Made by a program: the position numbers and the translations under genes | Shown here: positions 1 through 6,630 of the stretch, in pieces | How positions within the stretch are numbered: the first letter of the stretch is position 1 | How the letters are laid out: each line of letters starts with the position of its first letter | The notes under the pieces: model-generated | The model's database searches: none | Seen by the model: the letters and a program-made list of their open reading frames with translations, nothing else | Told to the model about the DNA's origin: nothing | Source of the DNA: Desulfobacterales bacterium | Lineage (GTDB): Bacteria > Desulfobacterota > Desulfobacteria > Desulfobacterales > JAUCGF01 | Direction of reading: 5' to 3' | NCBI GenBank assembly: GCA_029940345.1 | Contig: JAOZRC010000182.1 | Coordinates: forward strand, 1 to 9,130 | Length of the DNA stretch: 9,130 nt

Positions 1-276
1 AGCGTAACCCGACAAAAACCGTCCTTCACTGGTGGGAGTGAACGGCCACAATTTCGTAATATCACAATCATCCCACACTATTGGAGCGTCATGCTATTCT
101 ATAAATCGGTTCCTCTGTTAGCCGAAGCGGTTAAAACATTTGTAAAAAAGAAACATAAAAAAGGTGATTACCGCCAATTTTTGACGGATGAAAGCACGCC
201 ATTGTTTAACTTTTTAAGAGACTGGCGAAATAAACTTGCCATCCGTCAGAGCCACATGGAGGCGGCATGTTTGTAG
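1..276 (+). CDS. 3' end of an unrecognised protein-coding gene (partial)
   Basis: The frame is open from the first base of the window and stops at TAG 274-276, giving the last 91 residues of a longer protein. An ATG at 91 lies inside this frame, but the frame is open upstream of it, so it is probably not the real start. The visible part has an aromatic stretch (PHYWSVMLFYKSVPLL), then a lysine-rich stretch (VKKKHKKGDYRQF), then an acidic and aromatic end (FLRDWRNKLA). I do not recognise the family; with so little visible, a function would be a guess. The last 11 residues and the stop are encoded by the first unit of the 50-bp tandem repeat, so the native C-terminus probably ended near residue 80 of this fragment before the repeat array arrived or expanded. 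No terminator is visible after the stop. That it is a real gene is likely but not certain. Confidence 0.55.
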   Translation, partial: SVTRQKPSFTGGSERPQFRNITIIPHYWSVMLFYKSVPLLAEAVKTFVKKKHKKGDYRQFLTDESTPLFNFLRDWRNKLAIRQSHMEAACL

Positions 277-509
277 CAAGATCGTTGTCATTCCGTCAGA
301 GCCCCGTGGGGGCGGCATGTTTGTAGCAAGATCATTGATATTCTGTCAGAGCCCCGTGGGGCGGCATGTTTGTAGCAGGATCGTTGTTATTCCGTCAGAG
401 CCCCGTGAGGGCGGCATGTTTGTAGCAGGATCGTTGTTATTCCGTCAGAGCCCCATGGGGGCGGCATGTTTGTAGCAGGATCGTTGTTATTCTGTCAGAG
501 CCCCGTGGG
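243..509. repeat. 50-bp tandem repeat array, 5.4 copies
   Basis: Units start at 243, 293, 343, 392 and 442, with a partial sixth at 492-509. All are 50 bp except the third, which is 49 bp because it lacks one G. The shared core begins with C(C/T)GTCAGAGCCCCGTGG, continues with GCGGCATGTTTGTAGCA and ends with GATCGTTGTTATT. Units differ at only a few positions; the first is the most diverged. Each unit contains a small GC hairpin (GCCCC, a loop around GTG, then GGGGC). The period is not a multiple of three, so reading frames rotate through the array and no conserved peptide is encoded. There are no unique spacers, which rules out CRISPR. It is best described as a minisatellite or VNTR. Confidence 0.95.
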
Positions 510-640
510 ACATACGCGTCAAGCCAAGAAGCTAACCATCAGTTTTAATATTATATAACATCATTTTATTGTAACTGTTGCGGATCAGGGAAGGTTATAT
601 GGCAAGGGGTTCGGGAATCTGTTAATGCCTTCATCAGAAG

Positions 641-731
641 CGCAAAAGCGTAGGGGCGACCCTTGTGGTCGCCCGCCTTGTGATAATTGCGCACACAGGG
701 CGACTGCAAGGGTCGCCCCTACGTCTGTGCG
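641..731. repeat. GC-rich palindromic hairpin repeat
   Basis: A perfect 17-bp inverted repeat (CGTAGGGGCGACCCTTG at 649-665, its complement at 707-723) encloses a second pairing block (GTCGCCC near 668-674 against GGGCGAC near 698-704) and an AT-rich loop. A further short match (CGCA at 641-644, TGCG at 728-731) extends the stem past a bulge. The whole reads as one long imperfect hairpin. It is much more GC-rich than its surroundings, has no T-tract and encodes no protein. It resembles REP/MITE-type palindromes that recur in bacterial intergenic regions. It is unlikely to be a terminator. Confidence 0.85.
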
Positions 732-843
732 AATACCGCGGTGATGATATAGATGTTTAGAAAATAAATTTTGGCATCCTTCATTTTGCGCTAAAAGTAG
801 TTACTTGCCTTTCGCCCATTTTAAAATTGTTTTTTTAATTAAA

Positions 844-859
844 CCACAATATATTGTAT
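844..859. promoter_or_regulatory. NrdR-box-like palindrome, copy 1
   Basis: The sequence CCACAATATATTGTAT fits the NrdR-box consensus (ACACWATATATWGTGT) at 14 of 16 positions. It lies 105 bp before a second, more symmetric copy. No ribonucleotide reductase gene is in the window, and the flanking genes both end toward this region, so a regulatory role is doubtful. It may only be part of the inverted-repeat element around it. Confidence 0.25.
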
Positions 860-947
860 GTATGCTAAACAACAAACACAAGGCAAACTTTTGTAACTAA
901 GTTGATATCAATAAAACCCTGTCAGAATAGCAACTTTTCGGCTAATT

Positions 948-965
948 ACCACAATATATTGTGGT
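948..965. promoter_or_regulatory. Perfect 18-bp palindrome, NrdR-box-like copy 2
   Basis: ACCACAATATATTGTGGT is its own reverse complement. Its inner 14 bases (CACAATATATTGTG) match the NrdR-box core exactly; only the outermost consensus pair differs. A protein-binding site is possible, but it sits between two convergent gene ends inside an inverted-repeat element, so its function is uncertain. The palindrome itself is certain. Confidence 0.4.
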
Positions 966-1121
966 TAGTTAATTGAAATACACAAGAAAAAATAAGCGAA
1001 AGGTAAGTAGTTAACATCTTTCCACTGAGTTCCAACAGGTCAATGAAGGATGCCGATATTTTTTTATTTCATACTGGCGATTATTTAACGCAAATAGTAT
1101 TACAAATGGGGGCGTGAACGG

Positions 1122-1898
1122 TTACAGCCGGCCGTCCTTACTTGAAAATAAAATATCGGCCACATTACGAACATATTGTTCATCGGAAATGCTGTCATCC
1201 GCTTCTTGGGGAAACGCAACCATTGTCCTGAAATAGCCGGCCATCTCGCTGAACAATTTAACCCGGGCGTCATCCGCAAGTTCATCACGCCTGAGAAGAG
1301 CCTGAAGCGCCAAATTGGCTTCACGGGGTAAAACACGGTGTCGCAGGCGGGCGCATAATTGGGGATAGGCCGTGAAAGAGTTGGGGCTGTCTTTTAATAG
1401 CTGTTTCAAATCCGGCTGGGATATCCGAGGAATCCACACTACAATCGTATTGCCTGCCAAATCACCCAGACGTTGGGCTTTGGCACTTAACAGGCAGGCT
1501 AATCCGCCCACCAGGTAAAAAGCGGGCAGACTGTCAACAAACCGCATCAGATTACGAATAGCGATCTGGCTGAATTGAAGACGCAATCCTTGAGCGTCCG
1601 CCACGCGCAAACGCAGCAAGCGTTTACCCACCGTCTGACCGCGCCAGAACCATTCCGTCGCCATGCCGTAGCCTACTGAAACGATAAAATACGCCAAAGC
1701 CACGGCTGCCATCGCAATATCACGATTGATCACCCCCAGCACACTCAGCACCGTATTCAACCCGCCTGTGATTGCCGCGATGCAGGCCATGTCAACACAC
1801 CAAGCCAGAAAACGAGTCAAAGGACCGGCCAGTTGCAGGGAGAAAACGATGCCTTCCGGCGTCTCAATCGTTAAGGTGTCTGTTCGGCTTGCTGCCAT
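1122..1898 (-). CDS. RDD-family integral membrane protein
   Basis: A 258-residue protein with an N-terminal RDD domain and a soluble C-terminal tail. Recognisable parts are the R-x3-A-x3-D signature (RFLAWCVD, residues 29-36) at the start of the first membrane segment (about 30-55), a second segment (about 62-82), the WFWRGQTVGKRLLRLRV motif (83-99), R115, R119 and D122, a hydrophobic stretch near 124-138, and the closing AQRLGDLAGNTIVV motif (141-154). Residues 160-258 are polar, helical-looking and probably cytoplasmic. RDD proteins are inner-membrane proteins; some have been linked to ion transport, but no specific role can be given here. It starts 30 bp after the SpoIIM-like gene and is probably co-transcribed with it. 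That pairing is common in loci carrying MoxR ATPase and DUF58 genes. No Shine-Dalgarno sequence precedes ATG 1898, so translation may depend on the upstream gene. Stop is TAA. Confidence 0.9.
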   Translation of the reverse strand: MAASRTDTLTIETPEGIVFSLQLAGPLTRFLAWCVDMACIAAITGGLNTVLSVLGVINRDIAMAAVALAYFIVSVGYGMATEWFWRGQTVGKRLLRLRVADAQGLRLQFSQIAIRNLMRFVDSLPAFYLVGGLACLLSAKAQRLGDLAGNTIVVWIPRISQPDLKQLLKDSPNSFTAYPQLCARLRHRVLPREANLALQALLRRDELADDARVKLFSEMAGYFRTMVAFPQEADDSISDEQYVRNVADILFSSKDGRL

Positions 1899-1928
1899 AT
1901 TTTATAAAAGTGAGGTAAGAGATTGAAT

Positions 1929-2951
1929 TTAATGAGTGGCTTGCGTTGCATGTCCGTCAGGTGACAGGCGACCGGCGCGTGCGAAAAACCAGGTTAAAAG
2001 CAAAATTTCCGTTATGCCGAAAGCGATTTTCACCGCATAAGGAATAACCGGTTCATGGTACTGGGAAAAAAAGGACTCAATAATACCGGCCCAAATCAGC
2101 ATGATCGCACCCCCTGCGATCAACGTTACTAAATGGTCGGATATTGCTCTGAACCGCATCCGAAAAGTTAGCGGGCGCCCTCCCCATCCAATCAAGGCAC
2201 CGGCCAGCACTAAACCGGCCTGGCCGGCCACCAATATGGCCGGAATTTCCACCGCACCATGCGGTAGAAGCCATCCGAACAGAAATGAGGTTTCACCGGC
2301 TGCGATATAATCCCAAAAAACGGCACCAAGAATAACGCCATTATAAAACAGCATGATCAACGTGCCTACGCCATACGTAATACCCAGGGCCAGGGTGAAA
2401 ATTGAAACGCGGGTGTTATGCGTCATCAGATAGGAAGAAAAATTGGCTTTGGCTCCTGCCAGGCGATCTTTGGATGAGCTTTCCTCTTTAGCCACCCGCT
2501 GGGAAGGGTCATCGTGCAAATGGCTGAAAGGCAATAGAAATTCCTTGGTCGATGGGTCGATGGCGACAAGCAGCCCGCCTAAAAGGCAGCCGATTAGCAT
2601 CGTGATCAGTGCCAGCCAAAATTGATTAATATGGGTGCGGAAGGTTTGGGGGAATGTCTGCCAAAACCATTTTAGCGGCGACCAGGCAGATGATACGTCA
2701 CGGGATTCATAAATTTCACCATAGGCGCGGCTGACGATCAATTCCAAATATTGGCGAATATGAGGCTCCGCTGAAAACGTCATGATTTTGGCCAGGTCCG
2801 CTGCGGCACGCTGGTATAAATAGTGAAATCGTTTCAGATGCTCCAGCGACATCCCCTGTTCCGGCTTTTTTTCAATTTGTTCAAGAACGGTTTCCAGTTC
2901 GTCCCAATAGGGTTTTTCAGCGGATATAAATTGGTTTAAATTTATAATCAT
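1929..2951 (-). CDS. Stage II sporulation protein M (SpoIIM/DUF95) family membrane protein
   Basis: A 340-residue multi-pass inner-membrane protein of the SpoIIM-like family (COG1300). Residues 1-100 are soluble and charged, beginning with the family-like FISAEKPYWDELE (8-20). Membrane segments are visible at about 110-131, 182-203, 204-220, 234-256, 275-293 and 303-324. A polar loop (about 132-180) follows the first segment. The conserved LPHGAVEIPAILVAGQAG motif (229-246) is the strongest family mark. In spore-formers SpoIIM acts in engulfment, but homologues are widespread in non-sporulating bacteria next to RDD, MoxR and DUF58 genes, so the name does not imply sporulation. Only the RDD partner is present here. 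ATG 2951 is chosen because the protein then begins as relatives do and an in-frame stop lies just upstream. There is no clear Shine-Dalgarno sequence. Stop is TAA. Confidence 0.88.
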   Translation of the reverse strand: MIINLNQFISAEKPYWDELETVLEQIEKKPEQGMSLEHLKRFHYLYQRAAADLAKIMTFSAEPHIRQYLELIVSRAYGEIYESRDVSSAWSPLKWFWQTFPQTFRTHINQFWLALITMLIGCLLGGLLVAIDPSTKEFLLPFSHLHDDPSQRVAKEESSSKDRLAGAKANFSSYLMTHNTRVSIFTLALGITYGVGTLIMLFYNGVILGAVFWDYIAAGETSFLFGWLLPHGAVEIPAILVAGQAGLVLAGALIGWGGRPLTFRMRFRAISDHLVTLIAGGAIMLIWAGIIESFFSQYHEPVIPYAVKIAFGITEILLLTWFFARAGRLSPDGHATQATH

Positions 2952-3003
2952 TATGCACGTTTAACAGTTATCAATTTCTTGGATTTAACCGTTCAATCTT
3001 CCT

Positions 3004-3024
3004 AAGCGGAACGGCCTTCCGCTT
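3004..3024. promoter_or_regulatory. Perfect 8-bp stem-loop upstream of the SpoIIM-like gene
   Basis: AAGCGGAA (3004-3011) and TTCCGCTT (3017-3024) form an 8-bp stem with a 5-base loop, about 50 bp upstream of ATG 2951 on the minus strand. It has no T-tract on either side, so it is not a typical terminator. It could be a leader hairpin or an operator. Nothing in the sequence decides between these. Confidence 0.35.
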
Positions 3025-3087
3025 TACATCAGTATCCTGGCGGCTTATGTTGGCAACCTATAAAATCACAAATTAAGGCATTGCTAA

Positions 3088-3247
3088 GAGCCTGTTTGGA
3101 AAGTCGTGATCGAAGCGAAAAAGTGTGAGAGCGAGGACTGATTTTCGCAAATTTTAAGGGAATAGCCGGCCTATTGCCATGAAATTTGCGGAAATCAAAA
3201 CCGCTCTCATGCTTTTGCAGCCGATTTAAGACTTTTCAAACAGGCTC
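3088..3247. mobile_element. 160-bp MITE-like element with about 66-bp terminal inverted repeats
   Basis: The arms run 3088-3154 and 3182-3247, both starting GAGCCTGTTTG when read inward, and match over about three quarters of their length, including the 11 outermost bases and an inner CGCAAATTT. The element is bordered by TAA on both sides (3085-3087 and 3248-3250), a likely 3-bp target duplication. There is no coding capacity. A second copy begins at 9088. It lies 11 bp after the stop of the Omp85 gene and separates it from the SpoIIM-like gene. Its strong foldback could affect read-through between the two genes, but it lacks the T-tract of an intrinsic terminator. Mobilisation by a transposase encoded elsewhere is inferred. 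Confidence 0.8.
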
Positions 3248-3258
3248 TAAGGGCTCAC

Positions 3259-6078
3259 TCAAAAAGTATATCCGATTGAGAAATAGAGCCTTCCCATGCT
3301 TTCCTCTTCGCGTGGGTCCAGTTTAAATCCGTATAAAAAGCCGATAGGACCGATGGGCGTGATATATCTTAACCCCAGACCGGCGGTTGAGCGAAATGTT
3401 TCGGGGTCATCGGCACCAATCGTGTCCGTAAGCCTGCCGATATCATAAAAAACGGTCAGCTCAATGTTCATTCCCAGTTCGATACGCGCTTCCATGCTGC
3501 CGATGATGGCCAATTCACCACCGAGGGGCCGGCCGTCTTGATCATAGCGAAACAAATTTTCTTTATATCCCCGTATATCTCTGACCCCGCCCATGAAAAA
3601 AAGCTGATCGTCAGGCACCTTTTTGGTATCGCTATAGGGATCAATATAGCCGATTCGCGCCAGCCAGGCCAATGTCAGGCGTTCCCAAGGACTGTAGTAA
3701 TAGCGGGTGTCGAACTCATACCTGATAAAATTATCCAGTGAATTCTCGAATCCGGTTGAAATACCGGCAGACACGGATGAATAGATGCCTTTCTTAGGGC
3801 GTACAAAAGAATCACGGCCATCATAGCGCAGCGCCGGTGTTGTTAAAAAAATTCCTCGGGGCTTTAACTCATCACTATCGTATAATTCGGATTCGGCCTC
3901 TGTCAACGTATCGGTTCTGAATTGCTCTCTTTGTTCCAGGAGTAAGGTCATATCAACAAACAAGCGTTCAATCCACTTGCGGCTAAAAGCCACGGATGCA
4001 CCGAATTTGCGTATACCAAAATCCTGATTCAGTTCCTTCATGTCTTCCCAGTAAGCGTTCAGGGTTGTTGCGATGTGAGATCCGAACAGTCGCGGTTCTG
4101 TGACTTTCAAATTACTTAGAAAACCGATTTCACTGGCTTCCAATTCCACTGATCCGTTCATATTGGCTCCGAACAAATTCTGATTGCCAGCTTTGGTCTG
4201 GATATAGAAAAGACGCAATGTGTCATAGCCGACGCCGGATTGGATATAGTATGGCGCTTTTTCTTCAATCTCTGCAAAAAGATGTACTTTCGACGCCTGC
4301 GCCTTGAGTCCGACATATTTGATGTGTACACCGTCAATACATGTCAACGCCCTGATGTTTTGTTCGGTTTTTAGAATTTTTTGCAATGAAAAAGGCGTGT
4401 CCGGTCGTACTTCAAGTTCATTTTCAAGAATTCGGCGTTGGGTCAGGAAATTGCCGCTAAAATACACCTCGCCGGTTTCTGTATATGGCCCCTTGTCAAC
4501 ATGATACTCAATTTCAACAAGCGAATGATCAGGATTCAATTTTACGATGGCTTTGACCGTAACATGGGGATACCCCTTTTCGGATAGCAATGCCGCCAGC
4601 GCATTGGCATCATCTTCCAATAGCAATGGGTTAAACGGTTCACCTGCTTGTAATTTGAGTTCTGCCCGCATTTTTTCGTCTGACTGTAACTTATCGGCAT
4701 CGGTCTCGGCCAACCTGACTGTCACCGAACCGATCCGCGTTTGAATGCCCTCATTAATTTTAATTGTGACGTCCGCTTTATGCCGGTTATCGAAAATCTG
4801 CACCATTTTGTCAACATTGACATTCTGAAAGCCTTGTTGACGATATAGGGCGCTAATCGCCTTTAAATCATCATCTACTATTTGGGGAACAAACGCGCCG
4901 CTATGAAGCCAACCCGGCTGGTGAGTCAACATCTGTTTGGCAATTTTTTCATCGTCAAAGTGATGATTACCCACGATATAGATATCATTGACAACGGTCT
5001 GGGGGCCTTCATCAATGCGTAAGTTTATTTGACGCGCCGATTGATCCTTTTCGGTTTCATCTTTTTTCTTCACATCAACTTTTACATCGGCAAAACCGGC
5101 CTTTTCATAGCGTTGCCCGATTTTTGTAAGGCTCTTGGCGACACCGCGTCCATGCGGGTTGCCTTTGTCAAATAGCACCAAATTTTTTTTTAGCGTGTAG
5201 TCCCAAAAAGCGGTGTTGCCATCGAAAACCACATCATAGCGCGGTCCCGCCTCAATTTTAAAAAAAAGCGACACTTGGTTGAGTTCGGGAATTTTACCCA
5301 CAGCAGAGGTTACTTTGACATCGGCAAAGCCTTTACCTCGGCAATATTCCGTGATATTTTTAATATCCGTTTTAACATTTTTTTTGATAAAGCGTCCGGC
5401 TTCCCAGGGAAGCAAAAATGCAATGTATGTTTTCATGCGCATTTTAAGCAGCATTTCCGAAAAGGAATGATTCCCATAGATTTCAAACCGTTTGATTTTA
5501 TAATATTTGCCGGGTGTGATATTGATATGCACAATTGCCTGTCCATCAGCGCGATCCGTTGTGGCAGACACTTCAACCTTGGGATTGATAAAGCCTTCTC
5601 TTCGATAAAGCTTTTTGATAAGAGGCGCTTGCTGAGTAAGCTTTTTCCGGGAAAAATTCAGACCGAAATCAATTGTCAACGCCTTAAGGACATCCGCATT
5701 GAAAAGCGGTGAGGCTCCCGTAATTTGGATACCTTTGATCTGTTGAAACGGGGTTAATTGAAACACCAGCGTAACACCGGTTTCATCTTCATGGGAATCC
5801 GCATGAATTTTTTGAAACCGACCACAATCCTTAAAAGCGTCAAGCGATTGCTGAAGCTTTTCTCCGGAAAAGGGTTGATTTTCAGATAAACGAAGCAGAT
5901 TGTAAGCGATGTCACTATATAGATTTTCTGAACCGGCAAGACCGCCTTTGATTTCCACGACGATAGCCGCAATCATAGGATCAGAAGATGGCATTGAAGT
6001 ATCTGCCACGACAAGTCCGTCACAGGCGATCAAAATAACCAATATATACTTGAGAAGGCCATAATTTGGGATTTTCAT
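3259..6078 (-). CDS. Omp85-superfamily outer-membrane protein (BamA/TamA-like) with seven POTRA domains
   Basis: A 939-residue outer-membrane barrel protein with a long periplasmic part. A signal sequence (hydrophobic 8-24, probable cut after A25) is followed by seven POTRA-like units by my reading: about 36-111, 112-190, 191-279, 280-359, 360-445, 446-531 and 532-608. Each shows the usual pattern of a G-N or G-x start, a helix with Y-x3-G-F/Y and a closing EGP- or PGK-like turn. The 16-strand barrel spans about 609-939. It carries YDGRDSFVRPKKGIY (752-766), the loop-6 motif GGVRDIRGY (830-838, IRGY at 835-838), GGELAIIGSMEARIEL (853-868) and FYDIGR (877-882), and ends in the phenylalanine typical of outer-membrane proteins. 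E. coli BamA has five POTRAs in about 810 residues and TamA three, so this is longer than either. Its role is probably insertion or export of envelope proteins. No tamB, skp or lpx neighbour is present to separate BamA-like from TamA-like. ATG 6078 lacks a clear Shine-Dalgarno sequence but is the only start that keeps the signal sequence. Confidence 0.93.
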   Translation of the reverse strand: MKIPNYGLLKYILVILIACDGLVVADTSMPSSDPMIAAIVVEIKGGLAGSENLYSDIAYNLLRLSENQPFSGEKLQQSLDAFKDCGRFQKIHADSHEDETGVTLVFQLTPFQQIKGIQITGASPLFNADVLKALTIDFGLNFSRKKLTQQAPLIKKLYRREGFINPKVEVSATTDRADGQAIVHINITPGKYYKIKRFEIYGNHSFSEMLLKMRMKTYIAFLLPWEAGRFIKKNVKTDIKNITEYCRGKGFADVKVTSAVGKIPELNQVSLFFKIEAGPRYDVVFDGNTAFWDYTLKKNLVLFDKGNPHGRGVAKSLTKIGQRYEKAGFADVKVDVKKKDETEKDQSARQINLRIDEGPQTVVNDIYIVGNHHFDDEKIAKQMLTHQPGWLHSGAFVPQIVDDDLKAISALYRQQGFQNVNVDKMVQIFDNRHKADVTIKINEGIQTRIGSVTVRLAETDADKLQSDEKMRAELKLQAGEPFNPLLLEDDANALAALLSEKGYPHVTVKAIVKLNPDHSLVEIEYHVDKGPYTETGEVYFSGNFLTQRRILENELEVRPDTPFSLQKILKTEQNIRALTCIDGVHIKYVGLKAQASKVHLFAEIEEKAPYYIQSGVGYDTLRLFYIQTKAGNQNLFGANMNGSVELEASEIGFLSNLKVTEPRLFGSHIATTLNAYWEDMKELNQDFGIRKFGASVAFSRKWIERLFVDMTLLLEQREQFRTDTLTEAESELYDSDELKPRGIFLTTPALRYDGRDSFVRPKKGIYSSVSAGISTGFENSLDNFIRYEFDTRYYYSPWERLTLAWLARIGYIDPYSDTKKVPDDQLFFMGGVRDIRGYKENLFRYDQDGRPLGGELAIIGSMEARIELGMNIELTVFYDIGRLTDTIGADDPETFRSTAGLGLRYITPIGPIGFLYGFKLDPREEESMGRLYFSIGYTF

Positions 6079-6299
6079 TTTGTTATTATCTTATTCACTC
6101 GACTTTTTTCATTTTGAAAAATATTTATGTCAATTAATTCAAGTGATTGAAATATTTGAAATTTAATCATGTGAAATCATAGCCTTCATTGAGGGGATAT
6201 GACTTCGTCTATTTATATTTCACGTAAACGAAACCTTGATTTTAAAGGGTTTGTGCTTTTTCCAAAATGGCCAAAGTCGAGATTCAAACATACGCAGTA

Positions 6300-6395
6300 G
6301 GTTTCAGATGTCAGTGTTCATGTGTCAGGACGTTTGCGCTAATAACTGAAACCTGAAACCTGAACACTGAAACCTGACTCCTGATTCCTGAAATC
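6300..6395. repeat. Mirrored arrays of a 7-bp repeat (TGAAACC / GGTTTCA)
   Basis: The right array, 6347-6395, is seven consecutive heptamers: TGAAACC, TGAAACC, TGAACAC, TGAAACC, TGACTCC, TGATTCC, TGAAATC. The left array, 6300-6327, is four heptamers in the opposite sense: GGTTTCA, GATGTCA, GTGTTCA, TGTGTCA. A 19-bp spacer (6328-6346) separates them. Because the units are near-complements, the arrays can pair in several registers and form a hairpin. All units keep TGA (or TCA) at the same place while the rest varies. No coding frame uses it. Its function is unknown. Confidence 0.85.
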
Positions 6396-6490
6396 ATTAT
6401 TTTAAAAATCACAGATTATGACCTTGCCGAGTATAGCTATTAATAACAGGTGGTAACGCATATATTTCGTCTTATTTTATTTTAACGCTA

Positions 6491-6505
6491 ATCCGATACT
6501 CGGAT
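6491..6505. promoter_or_regulatory. Short interrupted palindrome ATCCGA-TAC-TCGGAT
   Basis: Two perfect 6-bp arms with a 3-bp centre lie about 160 bp upstream of the DUF255 start. A related CCGAGTAT lies at 6428-6435. The pair could be an operator. It is short enough to occur by chance, and no regulator gene is nearby. Confidence 0.25.
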
Positions 6506-6531
6506 AGGGGTGGTTTAGGTTTAGCTATTTT

Positions 6532-6560
6532 GGCATCCTTCGCCGGAGCGTTGGAACCAG
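6532..6560 (+). repeat. Dispersed motif GGCATCCTTC-N8-GTTGGAAC-CAG
   Basis: GGCATCCTTC (6532-6541), eight variable bases, GTTGGAAC (6550-6557) and CAG. The same layout, with the same 8-base gap, occurs in reverse complement at 1025-1054, the right end of the AT-rich inverted-repeat element. GGCATCCTTC alone also begins that element's left end at 773. Three copies of a 10-mer in 9 kb suggest a genome-wide repeat or a shared element end. Confidence 0.6.
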
Positions 6561-6600
6561 ACAAATAAAGGTGCGATCAGTGATTTCTTGAATTTATCCT

Positions 6601-6630
6601 TTGCTCTGTTCACAACCTATGATATACGAT
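6601..6630 (+). promoter_or_regulatory. Weak candidate sigma-70 promoter for the DUF255 gene
   Basis: TTGCTC (6601-6606) and TACGAT (6625-6630) are separated by 18 bp and would start transcription near 6637, about 30 bp before ATG 6667. Each hexamer matches the consensus at only four positions, so this is a guess based on position and spacing. Confidence 0.2.

Larger units (their letters stand above)
773..1054. repeat. AT-rich inverted-repeat (MITE-like) element, about 280 bp
   Basis: The ends are a perfect 13-bp inverted repeat: GGCATCCTTCATT at 773-785 and its complement at 1042-1054. Inside lie two more inverted matches in the same nested order. TACTTGCCTTTCGC near 802-815 pairs with GCGAAAGGTAAGTA near 995-1008, with one mismatch. 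ACCACAATATATTGT at 843-857 matches the palindrome at 948-965. The middle, roughly 860-945, has no matching arm and no coding frame. The flanks are A/T-rich, so a target duplication cannot be defined confidently. Nested pairing in this order suggests a decayed non-autonomous mobile element or a large structured RNA; sequence alone does not separate these. Confidence 0.6.
510..1121. other. Gene-free region between two convergent 3' ends
   Basis: No convincing coding frame is present. The flanking genes both end here: the partial gene on the plus strand and the RDD gene on the minus strand. Ordinary promoters are therefore not expected. Positions 510-640 show nothing I can name. Positions 641-731 are a GC-rich hairpin repeat and 773-1054 an AT-rich inverted-repeat element, both listed separately. 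Positions 1055-1121 show no terminator with a T-tract for the RDD gene. Confidence 0.7.

Noticed and set aside
236..475. 79-residue reading frame across the tandem repeat
   Set aside because: It only reflects a stop-free path through a repeat whose period is not a multiple of three; the peptide is frame-rotated repeat translation.
243..509. CRISPR array
   Set aside because: The 50-bp units abut each other with no unique spacers, and no cas gene is present.
771..790. Sigma-54 promoter (TTGGCA ... TTGCG)
   Set aside because: The GG and GC elements are three bases too far apart for sigma-54, and no gene starts downstream.
1929..2951. Evidence that the organism forms spores (SpoIIM)
   Set aside because: The family is common in non-sporulating Gram-negative bacteria, and an outer-membrane barrel gene sits next door.
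3088..3247. Intrinsic terminator after the Omp85 gene
   Set aside because: The stem is far too long and imperfect, and there is no T-tract; a second copy at 9088 shows it is a mobile repeat.
5275..5712. 145-residue plus-strand frame inside the Omp85 gene
   Set aside because: It is antisense to well-conserved POTRA coding sequence and resembles no protein family.
6128..6133. TTGACA as the -35 box of the Omp85 gene promoter
   Set aside because: No acceptable -10 hexamer lies 16-18 bp downstream on the minus strand; mentioned only in the gap description.
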